Positions 54,210 to 63,083 of a DNA stretch of 64,000 bases are shown here, in pieces. The position numbers and the translations under genes are program-made. Below the pieces are notes generated by a model. That model was given only the letters and a program-made list of their open reading frames with translations, searched no databases and was not told the origin of the DNA. The stretch is from G963664835 sp965220775 (GTDB lineage Bacteria > Chloroflexota > UBA6077 > FW602-bin22 > JBCLEL01), in NCBI GenBank assembly GCA_965220775.1, contig OZ244845.1, positions 620,001 to 684,000 of the forward strand, written 5' to 3'. Each line of letters starts with the position of its first letter. The first letter of the stretch is position 1.

Positions 54210-55103
54210 TTATCTCCTGAAGATCTCGGTCAGCCTGTGCCTGCGCGGCGCCATCCGTCGCAGCCGCGCGCCCGACTCCGCTAGTGAGTCGCGAACAACG
54301 TCATAGCTTTCGCCGGCCACGCGCTCAATGACGATCGATATTCCGTCCAACTCGGCTTCGAGTCCTTTCCCCCGTAGCGAGGTCAGAAGCTCGTCCCGGT
54401 GGTCGTCCACCTCGACGTATAAGGTCTCAGTCTCGCGGGTTAGCTGCGAAACCGCGCCGTCCTCCACCACTCGGCCGCCGTCCAGCACCACGATTCTTTC
54501 GCACGTGCTCTCGACGTCGCCCATCAGGTGCGAGGACAATAGGATGCTGATCCCGAACTCGCTGCCCGTGCGCCGCACCAGCGCGAGCATCTCCTCGCGC
54601 CCCAGTGGGTCCAGGCCGGCCGTCGGCTCGTCCAGGAAGACCATCGTCGGATCATGCACCAGCGCCTGCGCCAGCTTGACCCGTTGCTTCATGCCGGTCG
54701 AGTACTCTCCTATGGCCCGGTACCTTTCCTCGGCCAGACCTACGTGCCGCAGAGTGTCGGCTGCCCGCACCCGGGCATAGGCCGGAGGCAACCCGCTAAC
54801 TTGCGCCATGTGGGTGAGAAACTCGGAGGCCGCCAGCAACGACGGCAGGCAATCGTGCTCCGGCATGTAGCCCAGCCGGGCGCGAATCTCGACCGACTCG
54901 TACGGCCGCGCTCCCAGCACCTGCGCCGAGCCGGCGGTAGGCTTGATCAAGCCCAAGAACAGCTTGATCGCTGTGCTCTTGCCGGCCCCGTTCGGCCCAA
55001 GCAGGCCGGTGATGCCTTTTCCGATGTTGAGATTGATTCCGTCCAACGCGATCACCGAACCGTAGTGCTTGGTCAATCCGTTGGCTTCAAGTATGGTGGG
55101 CAT
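54210..55103 (-). CDS. ABC exporter ATPase 2
   Basis: About 297 residues: Walker A GLLGPNGAGKSTAIKLFLGL, signature YSTGMKQRVKLAQALVHDP, Walker B MVFLDEPTAGLDPLGREEML and switch His in LLSSHLMGDVEST. A C-terminal domain of about 80 residues has VERVAGESYDVVRDSLAESG and ends KIRRHRLTEIFRR-like, as in drug/lipid exporters. The ATG at 55103 is preferred to one five codons upstream. It starts the operon. Confidence 0.92.
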   Translation of the reverse strand: MPTILEANGLTKHYGSVIALDGINLNIGKGITGLLGPNGAGKSTAIKLFLGLIKPTAGSAQVLGARPYESVEIRARLGYMPEHDCLPSLLAASEFLTHMAQVSGLPPAYARVRAADTLRHVGLAEERYRAIGEYSTGMKQRVKLAQALVHDPTMVFLDEPTAGLDPLGREEMLALVRRTGSEFGISILLSSHLMGDVESTCERIVVLDGGRVVEDGAVSQLTRETETLYVEVDDHRDELLTSLRGKGLEAELDGISIVIERVAGESYDVVRDSLAESGARLRRMAPRRHRLTEIFRR

Positions 55104-55436
55104 CGCGTAATAGTACACTCCGTCTTTCTATCAACGCAAAAAGGTTCTCTCGCACGTTACACATTGGAGGATGGTGTCGCTGCATCCCCCTTCCCAACCT
55201 TCCTCCTCGGGGATAGGGGATTCTTTCATCTCTATCCTCGTTCATAACCTCATTGGGCACGATTGGTTCCCTTCTCCCGACACTCTACGCGCGGACCTGG
55301 CGCATGTCATCGGCCGGCCGACCGATTTTGCCCTGGACAACGGGCTGATAACCTCCTCATTCTTTCCGCCGATGCCAGTATCCCCCATGCGTACTATACC
55401 CACCAGTATGAGAATCGATGGAGGTGCAAGGGCGGC

Positions 55437-55690
55437 AACTGGGATGGGCGATTGGTACGAAAGCATACCCTGGACTCTGATCCGGGATGGCCGGCTTCGG
55501 TCGAGAGTCGACAGAGAGAAACGTAGCGCTGGGGCTTGTCCCCAGCCAGGGGAGGGGGGCCAGACGACACCTGAACCCTTCGATCAACCAATGCACCCAA
55601 TTTTCATACCTTGTTGTGCCGGCACCAGCCGGCATGAGCGATTGCCACGAAAGCATGTCCTGTACACTGATACGGAGTGGATGGCTTCTG
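55437..55690 (+). repeat. Dispersed intergenic repeat, copy 4 (degenerate)
   Basis: Within the gene-free stretch 55104-56238. GCGATTGGTACGAAAGCATA (55447-55466), GCGCTGGGGCTTGTCCCCAG (55525-55544) and TTTTCATACCTTGTTGTGCCGG-ACCAGCCGGC with AGCGATTG are recognisable. The order is partly different, suggesting two fused units. A related hairpin GCGTGGGCTTGTCCCACGC lies at 55722-55740. Confidence 0.7.
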
Positions 55691-56005
55691 TCACGTCCGC
55701 GGGCCCGGCCAAACCTGCAGCGCGTGGGCTTGTCCCACGCTTGGTTCCCGCCCCGCCCGTGCGTCTCCGTCATTCCCCGTGCACGCGTGAATCCCGTGTC
55801 GGGCCGGTACGATGTTATGGAAACTCCATTGACTTCGCCATCTACGGGTTCTCCGCCCTGGGACCCCTATAGATCGCCATCGTAAAGTGCCAAGAATGGG
55901 TTGCCGCCGCGTTCCCTCGCCGTCGCTCGCAGGGATCGCATCAGATAGTTTCTACGACCAGGTCATATGACTCGAGCACTTCGCGCGGAATCGCTCCCGG
56001 AATGG

Positions 56006-56026
56006 TATAATAGGGAACAATTGTTC
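56006..56026 (+). promoter_or_regulatory. TATAAT overlapping a LexA/DinR-like palindrome
   Basis: TATAAT (56006-56011) is followed by GAACAATTGTTC (56015-56026), a perfect 12-bp palindrome that fits the GAAC-N4-GTTC box of Gram-positive-type LexA. There is no clear -35. Downstream are only two tiny frames (21 and 50 codons, from ATGs at 56041 and about 56103) before the convergent alcohol dehydrogenase gene. Their coding status is doubtful. Confidence 0.45.
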
Positions 56027-56238
56027 TTTTTAGAGGCGGCATGGTTCCCATTTTCGCCCTCCGGGGAAAGGATCGGAGAACCAATCCAGCCACTATCGAC
56101 CCATGAAGGAACGCCACGAAAAAGGCAAGAAATGCAAAACAAGATCGCCGGCAAACCCTCCGCCGGTCGCAGGGCCGGCTCTCGCGGCCGCCCGGGACGG
56201 GGCGAATCTCAGGCCCCTCCCTTGTACATCACGCGATC

Positions 56239-57402
56239 CTACACCTCCGGCCTGATGGTCGCCTTCACTACCTTCATAGCGTTTGCATCGGCCACCGCCT
56301 GCGCCACGCCGGCCTCCGTCAGCGGAAACTCTTCCTGCATGAGATCCCAGGGATACTTGTCGACCGCTCGATGAAGCATGTCTATCGCTAGAGGAATATC
56401 GTTGCCGGTGAACGCCCAGCTTCCCACTATCGTCAGGTCCTTGGTACAGATCCGGTGCCAGTTGGTCTCGATAGCGCCGGCGTCGGTAAACTGTCCCATC
56501 TCCACGTAGGTGCCCCCGTCGCGAAGCATCTCTATGCCCTCCGGCCCCGAGGATGGGTGGCCGCTGCACTCCATTACTACGTCGGCGCCAAAACCGCCGA
56601 CCACGTCGCGCACCGCCCCGGTCCGCTCCTCGGACGTCCTGTACTTCTCGATTGAAATCGTCTCGACTGCCCCGAACGATCGGCAGATCTCAAGTCGAGG
56701 CTTCTCCGGCGCCCCAATCACGACTACCCGGCCGGCGCCCATCTCCTGCGCAGCCACAAGCGCCAGCAGTCCAATCGGGCCTGAGCCCTGCACCACCACG
56801 GTATCGCCCACTCGAAACCCGTCCGCCGCGCCGGGGCTGCGGATCGCACGGTTGAGCCCGCGTACGCACGATGTCAGCGGCTCGGCCAAAGATGCGAGCT
56901 TCAACGACATATCGTCCGGCAGTTTGTAAACCTTGGTCCCTGGAAGCATGTCGAGGTCTACGTACACCATTTCGGCCCAGCCTCCCCACAGGTGGGGCGG
57001 CTTCGAAAAGGGGATGTAGCGGCCATAGTAGGTCGGATTTAGGCACTTGTTCGCCCGGGCTGGATAGTGGACGCAGTAGTAGCACTCGCCACAGGGCATT
57101 AGCGGCGGCAGCATTACCTTTGAACCGACACTCAGGGGTTGGCCCATGAAGTCGACTGTCAACTCCGGCCCGATCTGTTCGATCACGCCCGTCAACTCGT
57201 GACCGAGAGTGATCGGCCAGGGCAGCGGCTTGGGCCAGTGGCCTTTCAGGATGTGGAGGTCCGTTCCGCATACTCCGCACGAGTCGATGCGGATCAAAGC
57301 GGCTTTCTCCGGCACCGAGGGGCGCGGCACTCGATTCATGACCGGCGGCCGGCCGGGTCCTTCGAAGCTGACTACGGCTATGTCACCGGCTGATTCTTTC
57401 AC
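56239..57402 (-). CDS. Zinc-dependent alcohol dehydrogenase
   Basis: 387 residues of the medium-chain family. The catalytic zinc region is SCGVCGTDLHILKGHW and ITLGHELTG. The structural zinc cysteines are in CGECYYCVHYPARANKC. The nucleotide fold has VVVQGSGPIGLLALVAAQEM. These enzymes oxidise alcohols or polyols, often sugar alcohols. GTG start at 57402 with AGAGGGGCAG upstream. It runs in the same direction as the two aldo/keto reductases and the molybdoenzyme, and they may form one catabolic unit. Confidence 0.9.
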   Translation of the reverse strand: MKESAGDIAVVSFEGPGRPPVMNRVPRPSVPEKAALIRIDSCGVCGTDLHILKGHWPKPLPWPITLGHELTGVIEQIGPELTVDFMGQPLSVGSKVMLPPLMPCGECYYCVHYPARANKCLNPTYYGRYIPFSKPPHLWGGWAEMVYVDLDMLPGTKVYKLPDDMSLKLASLAEPLTSCVRGLNRAIRSPGAADGFRVGDTVVVQGSGPIGLLALVAAQEMGAGRVVVIGAPEKPRLEICRSFGAVETISIEKYRTSEERTGAVRDVVGGFGADVVMECSGHPSSGPEGIEMLRDGGTYVEMGQFTDAGAIETNWHRICTKDLTIVGSWAFTGNDIPLAIDMLHRAVDKYPWDLMQEEFPLTEAGVAQAVADANAMKVVKATIRPEV

Positions 57403-57465
57403 TCACTGCTGCCCCTCTATGTGTCTTGGATTGAGCTGATTGGCGGCTCAATGCGCTCTTTGAGC

Positions 57466-58527
57466 TTACCGCAAGCCACCAAACCACTCGCTCTCGCGCC
57501 GGCAGAACAAGTCGTGAAAGATTATCGGGTACCAATGGTCCGGTTCGCTCGTGCGCGTCAGCTCTGCCATCTCGTCCTCCGAGAGTCGGACGTCGAGAAC
57601 TCCCATATTGTTGTGATAGTGCACCATACTAGAAGCGCCCAGATGCACTACGTCGCACTTGCCCGATTGGAGAAGCCAACGCATCGCGACGCTGGCCACG
57701 TTCGATCCGCGCTCGGCTGCGATCTTCGAAAGCAGGTCCAACGTTGCCCAGTTCCTCTCGATAGCTAGGCTCTTCCATGAGAACATCTCGTTGTCTTTCG
57801 CTTGCTCCAACCGTGCCCCCGGCGTCGGCTTCTCGTCGCCCCGGTTGTATTTCCCCGTCAAAAAACCCGTGGCCAGTGCGCCCCAAGAAATTACGGATAC
57901 GTTCTGATCCTGGCAGGCCGGAATGATGGAGTTCTCGGCGCCCCGGTCGGCCAGGTTGTACCAGATTTGGTTCGATAGAATCGGTGTCAGGTTACTGAAG
58001 GTGGCGCGCATGTTTGCCCTGATAACCTGCCATCCGTCCCAGTTGCTGACCCCTACGTACCGTATCTTGCCCGCTCGAACAAAGTCGTCTACCACTCGCA
58101 GCGTCTCTTCGATCGGCGTATAGTAATCCCAGACGTGAAACTGATATAGATCGATGTAATCAGTTTCTAGTCGCTGTAAACTTCCCTCGATGTTCGCCGA
58201 AAGATAGGATCTAGACAGTCCGACGTTATTGGGCCGAACCTCGTCCTCCATGAGGCAAAAGCCCTTGGTCGCGATCACTAGCTGATCGCGCTTGCCCTTG
58301 ATGATTTTGGCCACTGTCCTCTCAGAGGTTCCGGCGGTGATGGCGTTGCTGCCTCTCAGTCCCCCACCGTAAAAATTTGCGGTATCGACCAGGTTCCCGC
58401 CAACGTCGAAGTAGTGGTCGAACATTCGCTGACTGGCCTCCTCGTCCAGCTTGGAGCCGAATAACGCGGCGCCCAGTCCGATCCGCGAGACCTGAAGCCC
58501 GGAATTCCCAAGATTGCAATATTCCAT
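57466..58527 (-). CDS. Aldo/keto reductase 1
   Basis: 353 residues. The catalytic tetrad is visible: D and Y in LVDTANFYGGG, K in VIATKGF, and H in LYQFHVWDYYTP. NADPH-binding residues are likely in HLGASSMVHYHN near the end. It has a longer loop GGGLRGSNAITAGTS after the catalytic Tyr than its neighbour. ATG at 58527 with GGGAGGGA upstream. Predicted to reduce or oxidise a sugar-type aldehyde or ketone; substrate unknown. Confidence 0.92.
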   Translation of the reverse strand: MEYCNLGNSGLQVSRIGLGAALFGSKLDEEASQRMFDHYFDVGGNLVDTANFYGGGLRGSNAITAGTSERTVAKIIKGKRDQLVIATKGFCLMEDEVRPNNVGLSRSYLSANIEGSLQRLETDYIDLYQFHVWDYYTPIEETLRVVDDFVRAGKIRYVGVSNWDGWQVIRANMRATFSNLTPILSNQIWYNLADRGAENSIIPACQDQNVSVISWGALATGFLTGKYNRGDEKPTPGARLEQAKDNEMFSWKSLAIERNWATLDLLSKIAAERGSNVASVAMRWLLQSGKCDVVHLGASSMVHYHNNMGVLDVRLSEDEMAELTRTSEPDHWYPIIFHDLFCRRESEWFGGLR

Positions 58528-58672
58528 TGCGTCCCTCCCAATTTCGTTGATCTAGCCTACGGCCGGCGAAACGCCGACGACCTTTGTCTCGCAGAGGCAG
58601 CGCCTGTCTCGAGTTGCTGGGCTAACTAAACGGCATGCTATTCGAAGCCGGATCTCGAGTCTTGCTGCGACC

Positions 58673-59680
58673 TCACCACCTGAACGGGTGAGGCCCGAAA
58701 TCAGCCTCATAATACGGAGCGACGACACGACCGGGAGGGGAGACCTCGTCCAGCGCGGCTTGATCTTCGCCGGTCACTGTGACGTCTAAAGCTGCCACGT
58801 TGTCCTCTAGCTGCTCCATGGTGCGGGGCCCGATGATAGGGCTGGTGATTCCCGGCTGTTGGGCGCACCAGGCAAGACCTAACTGGCTGGGCGTGCACTG
58901 TTTCTGGCCCGCTAGCTCTACCAGCTTTTCGACAACGGTAAAGCCGGCATCCGAGAACTTCTGCTCGAGCGCCCTAGCCTGGGTATCCGAGACACGTCCC
59001 GTTGCCGGCCTATCCTGGCCGCGGCGGTATCTTCCGGCAAGAAATCCGGCCGCCAGCGGTGACCACGGCAATACTGCCAATCCGTACGTTTGCGCCATCG
59101 GAATCAACTCTCGCTCGATCCGGCGGTCCAGCAAATTGTAAGGTGGTTGCTCGCTGACGAATCGGTTTAATCCTAGCTCCTTAGCGGCCCATAGAGACTC
59201 TACAACCTGCCACGCCGCGAACGTACTTGTGCCTATGTAGCGGACCTTGCCGGCACGTATGAGGTCGTCCAAGGCTCGGAGGGTTTCGTCGATGGGAATG
59301 TCGGACTGAGGACGGTGAATCTGATAGAGGTCGATCCACTCCGTCTGCAGCCGCTTCAGCGAACCCTCGCACTGTTCGATGACGTGGCGACGGTGATTGC
59401 CCCAAGCGTTCGGGTCATTGTCGGACATTGGGGCATACACCTTTGTGGCCAGCACGATGCGGTCTCGTTGGCCGCTGCGGTTCAATGCCTTTCCCACTAA
59501 GATCTCGCTCGAGCCTCTACCATAGGAGTTGGCAGTGTCTAGGAAGTTGACTCCCAACTCTATCGCCCGGTTTATGATCTCAACGGATTCCTCTTCGCCG
59601 GTTCTGTTCCCAAAGTTGAAGCAGCCTAGACATAGCTTGCTGACTTTTACGCCCGTACGGCCAAGATTACGGTACTCCAT
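58673..59680 (-). CDS. Aldo/keto reductase 2
   Basis: About 335 residues, closer to the YajO/Tas-like branch. It has FLDTANSYGRGSSEILVGKA (Asp, Tyr), VLATKVYAPMSD (Lys) and LYQIHRPQSDIP (His). The end has SPIIGPRTMEQLEDNVAALD, the usual cofactor-binding loop. Start at the ATG 59680 with AAGGAG eight bases upstream; eight further codons upstream are not needed. It stands directly ahead of aldo/keto reductase 1. Confidence 0.92.
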   Translation of the reverse strand: MEYRNLGRTGVKVSKLCLGCFNFGNRTGEEESVEIINRAIELGVNFLDTANSYGRGSSEILVGKALNRSGQRDRIVLATKVYAPMSDNDPNAWGNHRRHVIEQCEGSLKRLQTEWIDLYQIHRPQSDIPIDETLRALDDLIRAGKVRYIGTSTFAAWQVVESLWAAKELGLNRFVSEQPPYNLLDRRIERELIPMAQTYGLAVLPWSPLAAGFLAGRYRRGQDRPATGRVSDTQARALEQKFSDAGFTVVEKLVELAGQKQCTPSQLGLAWCAQQPGITSPIIGPRTMEQLEDNVAALDVTVTGEDQAALDEVSPPGRVVAPYYEADFGPHPFRW

Positions 59681-59750
59681 GGCTTGCTCCTTAAGGACGG
59701 TCAAGCGGCGCGGTCCAATGGTCGCTGGGACCGCCGAGTGCCGCCTTGCG

Positions 59751-60827
59751 CTATTCTTCTATCTCCACGCATATTCGGTGGAGCGAGTTATTCTTGTAAC
59801 CTAGTTTATTCCAGGATGCCTCCGCCGGCTGAACGTTGCCCTTTGCGTCTGTCGCGCGGACGACAACCTGGTACGAACCGCTGCTCGTTGGATCCCAAAC
59901 GTACTCCCAACCCCGCCACGCGTACCGATGGTTCGAGCCCGCCAGTCGGGTTAGTTCCCAGCTCGTACCTCCATCCAGAGATAGCTCGACCCTCTCTATG
60001 GGGGCTGAACCCGACCAGGCGAATCCTGATATTGTTACCGGTCTGTGCTCCAACCGGGAGCCATCGACCGGCGACGTGATCAATGCCCGCGGTTCCATCC
60101 GGGTTACCGGTGTTGTCCGCGGCCCCCCGGATCCTGGGGCCCTGCCCTCCTGACCTATCACGTAACGTTCCCGTTGATAGAAGCCGTCGAATGGTTCAGC
60201 TAACACGCTGATCCGAGCAAGCGACTTGACCGAGGCCATCCCGTACCAACCCGGCACTATCAGCCTGAGCGGGTAGCCGTGAGCCGCTGTCAACGGCCGG
60301 CCGTTCATGGCCCATGCGACAAATGTGTCAGGGTGCATGGCAGTCTCTACCGGTAGGCTCCTCTCGAATGCCGCCCGCCGTTTGCCATCAGGCAGGAGGC
60401 CGCAGTCCGCACCCACGCCAAGCACCTCGACAGCCGACGGTTTGATCCCGGCCATCTCCAGGATCGTCCTCAACGGAGTACCGGTCCACACAGCGGTGCC
60501 TACAGCGCCGTAGCTCCATTGCTCGCCCTCGGCATTCGGACTGAAATAGGATCTGCCGTTACCCGCGCACTCGATTGTTACTGTGAGGTCTTGCTCCGGC
60601 AGCGAAACCAATTCCGAGTAGCTCAAGGTAAGGGGGCGCTCTACCTCGCCATCAACGACGAGGTGCCATGAATCCGCCCGAGTGTCTGGTACCGGAAAGT
60701 GGTTTCTGAGATAGAAAAGGGGTGTTGGGGTGATGAAGTCTTCTAGGAAGTCAAGTGGAGTCTCCGCGTTAAGCGGAGACTCGCGCACGACCACCAAGCG
60801 CGGGTCATTTCCTTCGTTCGAAGTCAA
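59751..60827 (-). CDS. Sulfite-oxidase-fold molybdopterin oxidoreductase
   Basis: 358 residues. The Mo-cofactor domain (about 30-235) has FYLRNHFPVPDTRADSWHLV, the cysteine ligand in TVTIECAGNGRSYFSP, and GYPLRLIVPGWYGMASVKSL. The dimerisation domain (about 240-355) has SGFAWSGSAPIERVELSLDG. No signal peptide or heme domain is present, so it is probably cytoplasmic and its electron acceptor is unknown. TTG start at 60827 with GGAGGA upstream. Possible link: oxidation of sulfite released from sulfated compounds. Confidence 0.88.
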   Translation of the reverse strand: MTSNEGNDPRLVVVRESPLNAETPLDFLEDFITPTPLFYLRNHFPVPDTRADSWHLVVDGEVERPLTLSYSELVSLPEQDLTVTIECAGNGRSYFSPNAEGEQWSYGAVGTAVWTGTPLRTILEMAGIKPSAVEVLGVGADCGLLPDGKRRAAFERSLPVETAMHPDTFVAWAMNGRPLTAAHGYPLRLIVPGWYGMASVKSLARISVLAEPFDGFYQRERYVIGQEGRAPGSGGPRTTPVTRMEPRALITSPVDGSRLEHRPVTISGFAWSGSAPIERVELSLDGGTSWELTRLAGSNHRYAWRGWEYVWDPTSSGSYQVVVRATDAKGNVQPAEASWNKLGYKNNSLHRICVEIEE

Positions 60828-61191
60828 TCTTGGGGTTCCTCCGGCGATTCCTCAATACCATCGAATCAATGTAGTGAGCTGACGGCAAGACTTTGCTCGG
60901 TTGCGAAGACACTTCTTACGACGGAAATGGTAGCCGAGCGAAGCCCGTTGTTTCAACATCCGGCCTACCCCGGCGCTCCGTAAATTGTCTTGTGTCGTGG
61001 GTCAATTGGTCTGTCCCGCCGAAAGCCGGGCTAACCGCGTAGCTCGAAATCGAGAACCCGTTTGAGAAGGATTGGGTTGCTTCGTACACCGACACTTCGC
61101 GGTCATTACAGCTTGCTCTCACTGATAGGTGATGCAAGATTAGTATCTGAATATAGGGCGCATTCAGCCCGTATTGACTCCGCACTCCTGC

Positions 61192-61220
61192 TTGCCGTTG
61201 AAGTTTTATCAATGTAGAAT
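61192..61220 (+). promoter_or_regulatory. Promoter of the HNH endonuclease gene
   Basis: TTGCCG at 61192-61197 and TAGAAT at 61215-61220 are spaced by 17 bases, 37 bases ahead of the ATG at 61257. It is the only clear element in the 429-base gap 60828-61256. Confidence 0.5.
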
Positions 61221-61256
61221 CTTCGCGAATTTAACCGCGTTGGTGTCGAGGCAGCT

Positions 61257-61781
61257 ATGGTTAACAGGCCTGTTTTGGTATTGAATCAAAACTTTGAGCC
61301 CCTGAATGTCTGCAATCCCATGCGCGCGATTGTTCTGGTTCTCAGTGGTAAAGCCGAGGTCTTGGAACACAGCGACGGTTCACTGCGCTCGCCATCCGTT
61401 AGTTTCCAACTCCCTTCCGTGATCCGTCTGATCTATCTGATCCGGCGCCCACGACCAAAGGCCCGCCTGACCCGCAAGGAAATATTTCAGCGTGATCGAC
61501 ACACGTGCCAATACTGCGGAACTAGTGGAAAAGAGCTCACAATTGATCACGTATTACCCCGTCATAGGGGTGGCAAGCACGTTTGGGAGAACGTCGTTAG
61601 CGCGTGCCGCCGGTGTAATCATCGCAAGGGCGGTAAGACCCTGGAGATGGCGAGGATGCGTCTGCTCAGTCGGCCCTTCCAGCCAAGAGTGTCGCCATAC
61701 TACGTAGTGCACCAGTATCTCAACACGTGCATCGAATGGCGGCAGTTCATTCCCGAGTGGGAGCTGGTGGCTGTCGTCTAG
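61257..61781 (+). CDS. HNH endonuclease-family protein
   Basis: 174 residues. The N-terminal domain reads VLVLNQNFEPLNVCNPMRAI and IYLIRRPRPKARLTRKEIFQ. The HNH part (about 80-130) has two zinc CxxC pairs (HTCQYCGTS and SACRRCNHR) around TIDHVLPRHRGGKHVWENVV. Such stand-alone HNH genes are common in bacterial chromosomes and probably act in DNA repair or restriction. ATG at 61257 with GAGG upstream. No mobile element surrounds it. Confidence 0.9.
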   Translation: MVNRPVLVLNQNFEPLNVCNPMRAIVLVLSGKAEVLEHSDGSLRSPSVSFQLPSVIRLIYLIRRPRPKARLTRKEIFQRDRHTCQYCGTSGKELTIDHVLPRHRGGKHVWENVVSACRRCNHRKGGKTLEMARMRLLSRPFQPRVSPYYVVHQYLNTCIEWRQFIPEWELVAVV

Positions 61782-61830
61782 GGTCTAGGCTCTGATACAG
61801 ATCCGATATTGAAGCGCCTAAAATCAGGCC

Positions 61831-62487
61831 TCAGTCAAGAAGTAGCTGCCGCAGTTCCGATTCCAGTTCAATCTTAGTTACGGCCATCACCGAATCGAGC
61901 GCTTCGATCTCCGTTGAACCGGTAGGCACGATCGCGTCCTTCCCTCTCATCATCAATATTATCTTGGTGTTCCCAGGCAGTTCGACGTCCTTGAGCGGCC
62001 TGCCTACCACTGGCGAATTGCTCGAGACCACGCCCTCGACTAACTCCAATCCCACGTTCTGCAGCAGGAAGTGATGAATCAATGCCTGTGACGGTAACTC
62101 TTGCTCGATCTGAGCCTGGATGAGATTAGTACTGCTGACAGTGGCGTCTATTCCCAGAAGCTTGAAAATTGTTTCATTCTTAGGATTGTTGATTCGCGCG
62201 ATCGTGCGGTCGACTTTGAACTTGTGTTTTGCCACCTGGCAAATGACCAAGTTGTCCTCGTCGTCGCCTGTCACCGCCACCACAACGTCTGCGCGATTGG
62301 CGCCGGCCTCCTCTAAGGTTCTCGCCTCGTCAGCATTGCCTAGCATCACGACGCTGCCCAGTTCTTCTGAGATAGAGGCCGATTTTCTTTTGTTCTTTTC
62401 GACGACCAGCACCTCGTGGCCTTCATTCAATAGTGCTCTAGCGAGATAGAATCCGACTTTCCCGCCGCCGGCAACGATCACATACAT
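61831..62487 (-). CDS. TrkA/KtrA-type potassium channel regulator, N and C domains
   Basis: 218 residues. The Rossmann RCK-N domain (about 1-120) begins MYVIVAGGGKVGFYLARALL and has VVAVTGDDEDNLVICQVAKH. The RCK-C domain (about 135-218) has VSSNSPVVGRPLKDVELPGN. It binds nucleotide and gates a Trk/Ktr channel, whose gene is not in the window. Its ATG overlaps the stop region of the upstream TrkA-N gene (TAAATG), so the two proteins are translationally coupled and likely assemble together. Confidence 0.9.
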   Translation of the reverse strand: MYVIVAGGGKVGFYLARALLNEGHEVLVVEKNKRKSASISEELGSVVMLGNADEARTLEEAGANRADVVVAVTGDDEDNLVICQVAKHKFKVDRTIARINNPKNETIFKLLGIDATVSSTNLIQAQIEQELPSQALIHHFLLQNVGLELVEGVVSSNSPVVGRPLKDVELPGNTKIILMMRGKDAIVPTGSTEIEALDSVMAVTKIELESELRQLLLD

Positions 62488-62925
62488 TTAGCCTGCGCCT
62501 CGCGATGCTGTTGCCGCCGGTGAGAGTGGCCGAGCGACTTTTCCGCGTAGTAACCTTGCCGCCACCCGTGTCGGACACACAGTTGTGTATCCGAGATCGT
62601 GAAAAATCTCTTCGCGATCAGGGTCATAGATGCGTGTGACTACCTTGTTCACCCTATAAATCAGCTTTGCGATCTGAGAGGCCATTATGTTGGTGCAGTC
62701 GTTCTCCGTTACTGCTACGAATAGTTCCGCATCATTGATGCCTGCCGATTCCAAGATCTCTTGATCTATACCAGTTCCTAGAATCGGCTCGCCGCCGAAT
62801 TCCTCACCAAGCCGGCGAAATGCATCTTGGGAATTATCGATGATCGTTACCTGGTGGCCACGAGCGTCTAATTTGCTGGCAAGCGACGCGCCCACACGCC
62901 CGCAACCGAGGATTACTGCCCGCAA
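62488..62925 (-). CDS. TrkA-N domain protein
   Basis: 145 residues with only the RCK-N Rossmann domain: AVILGCGRVGASLASKLDAR, VTIIDNSQDAFRRLGEEFGG and VAVTENDCTNIMASQIAKLI. The usual C domain is absent; the last 20 residues are Ala/Arg/Ser-rich. TTG start at 62925 with AGGAG upstream. It probably forms a mixed complex with the next gene's product, like split TrkA proteins known elsewhere. Confidence 0.88.
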   Translation of the reverse strand: MRAVILGCGRVGASLASKLDARGHQVTIIDNSQDAFRRLGEEFGGEPILGTGIDQEILESAGINDAELFVAVTENDCTNIMASQIAKLIYRVNKVVTRIYDPDREEIFHDLGYTTVCPTRVAARLLRGKVARPLSPAATASRGAG

Positions 62926-63083
62926 GTTAGCTCCTAGAAGACGATTGGCGACTCAGTTCGAGCTGCCAAAATGTGCCTGTTGGCGCTGCGGCATCATGCC
63001 TTGGTACTCGTACATTAGGCTTCTGCCGCCACATTCGATTGAACGCTGCGTGTGTGGCGCTGTCGTTCTTGTCTCATCAATGC

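Noticed and set aside
44326..55740. The repeated hairpin blocks as a CRISPR array.
   Set aside because: Units are too long, few, irregularly spaced and themselves variable; there are no constant repeats with unique spacers and no cas genes.
55171..55872. A 233-codon + strand frame in the repeat-rich gap.
   Set aside because: It runs through dispersed repeat copy 4; the translation is composed of repeat sequence and has no fold-like pattern.
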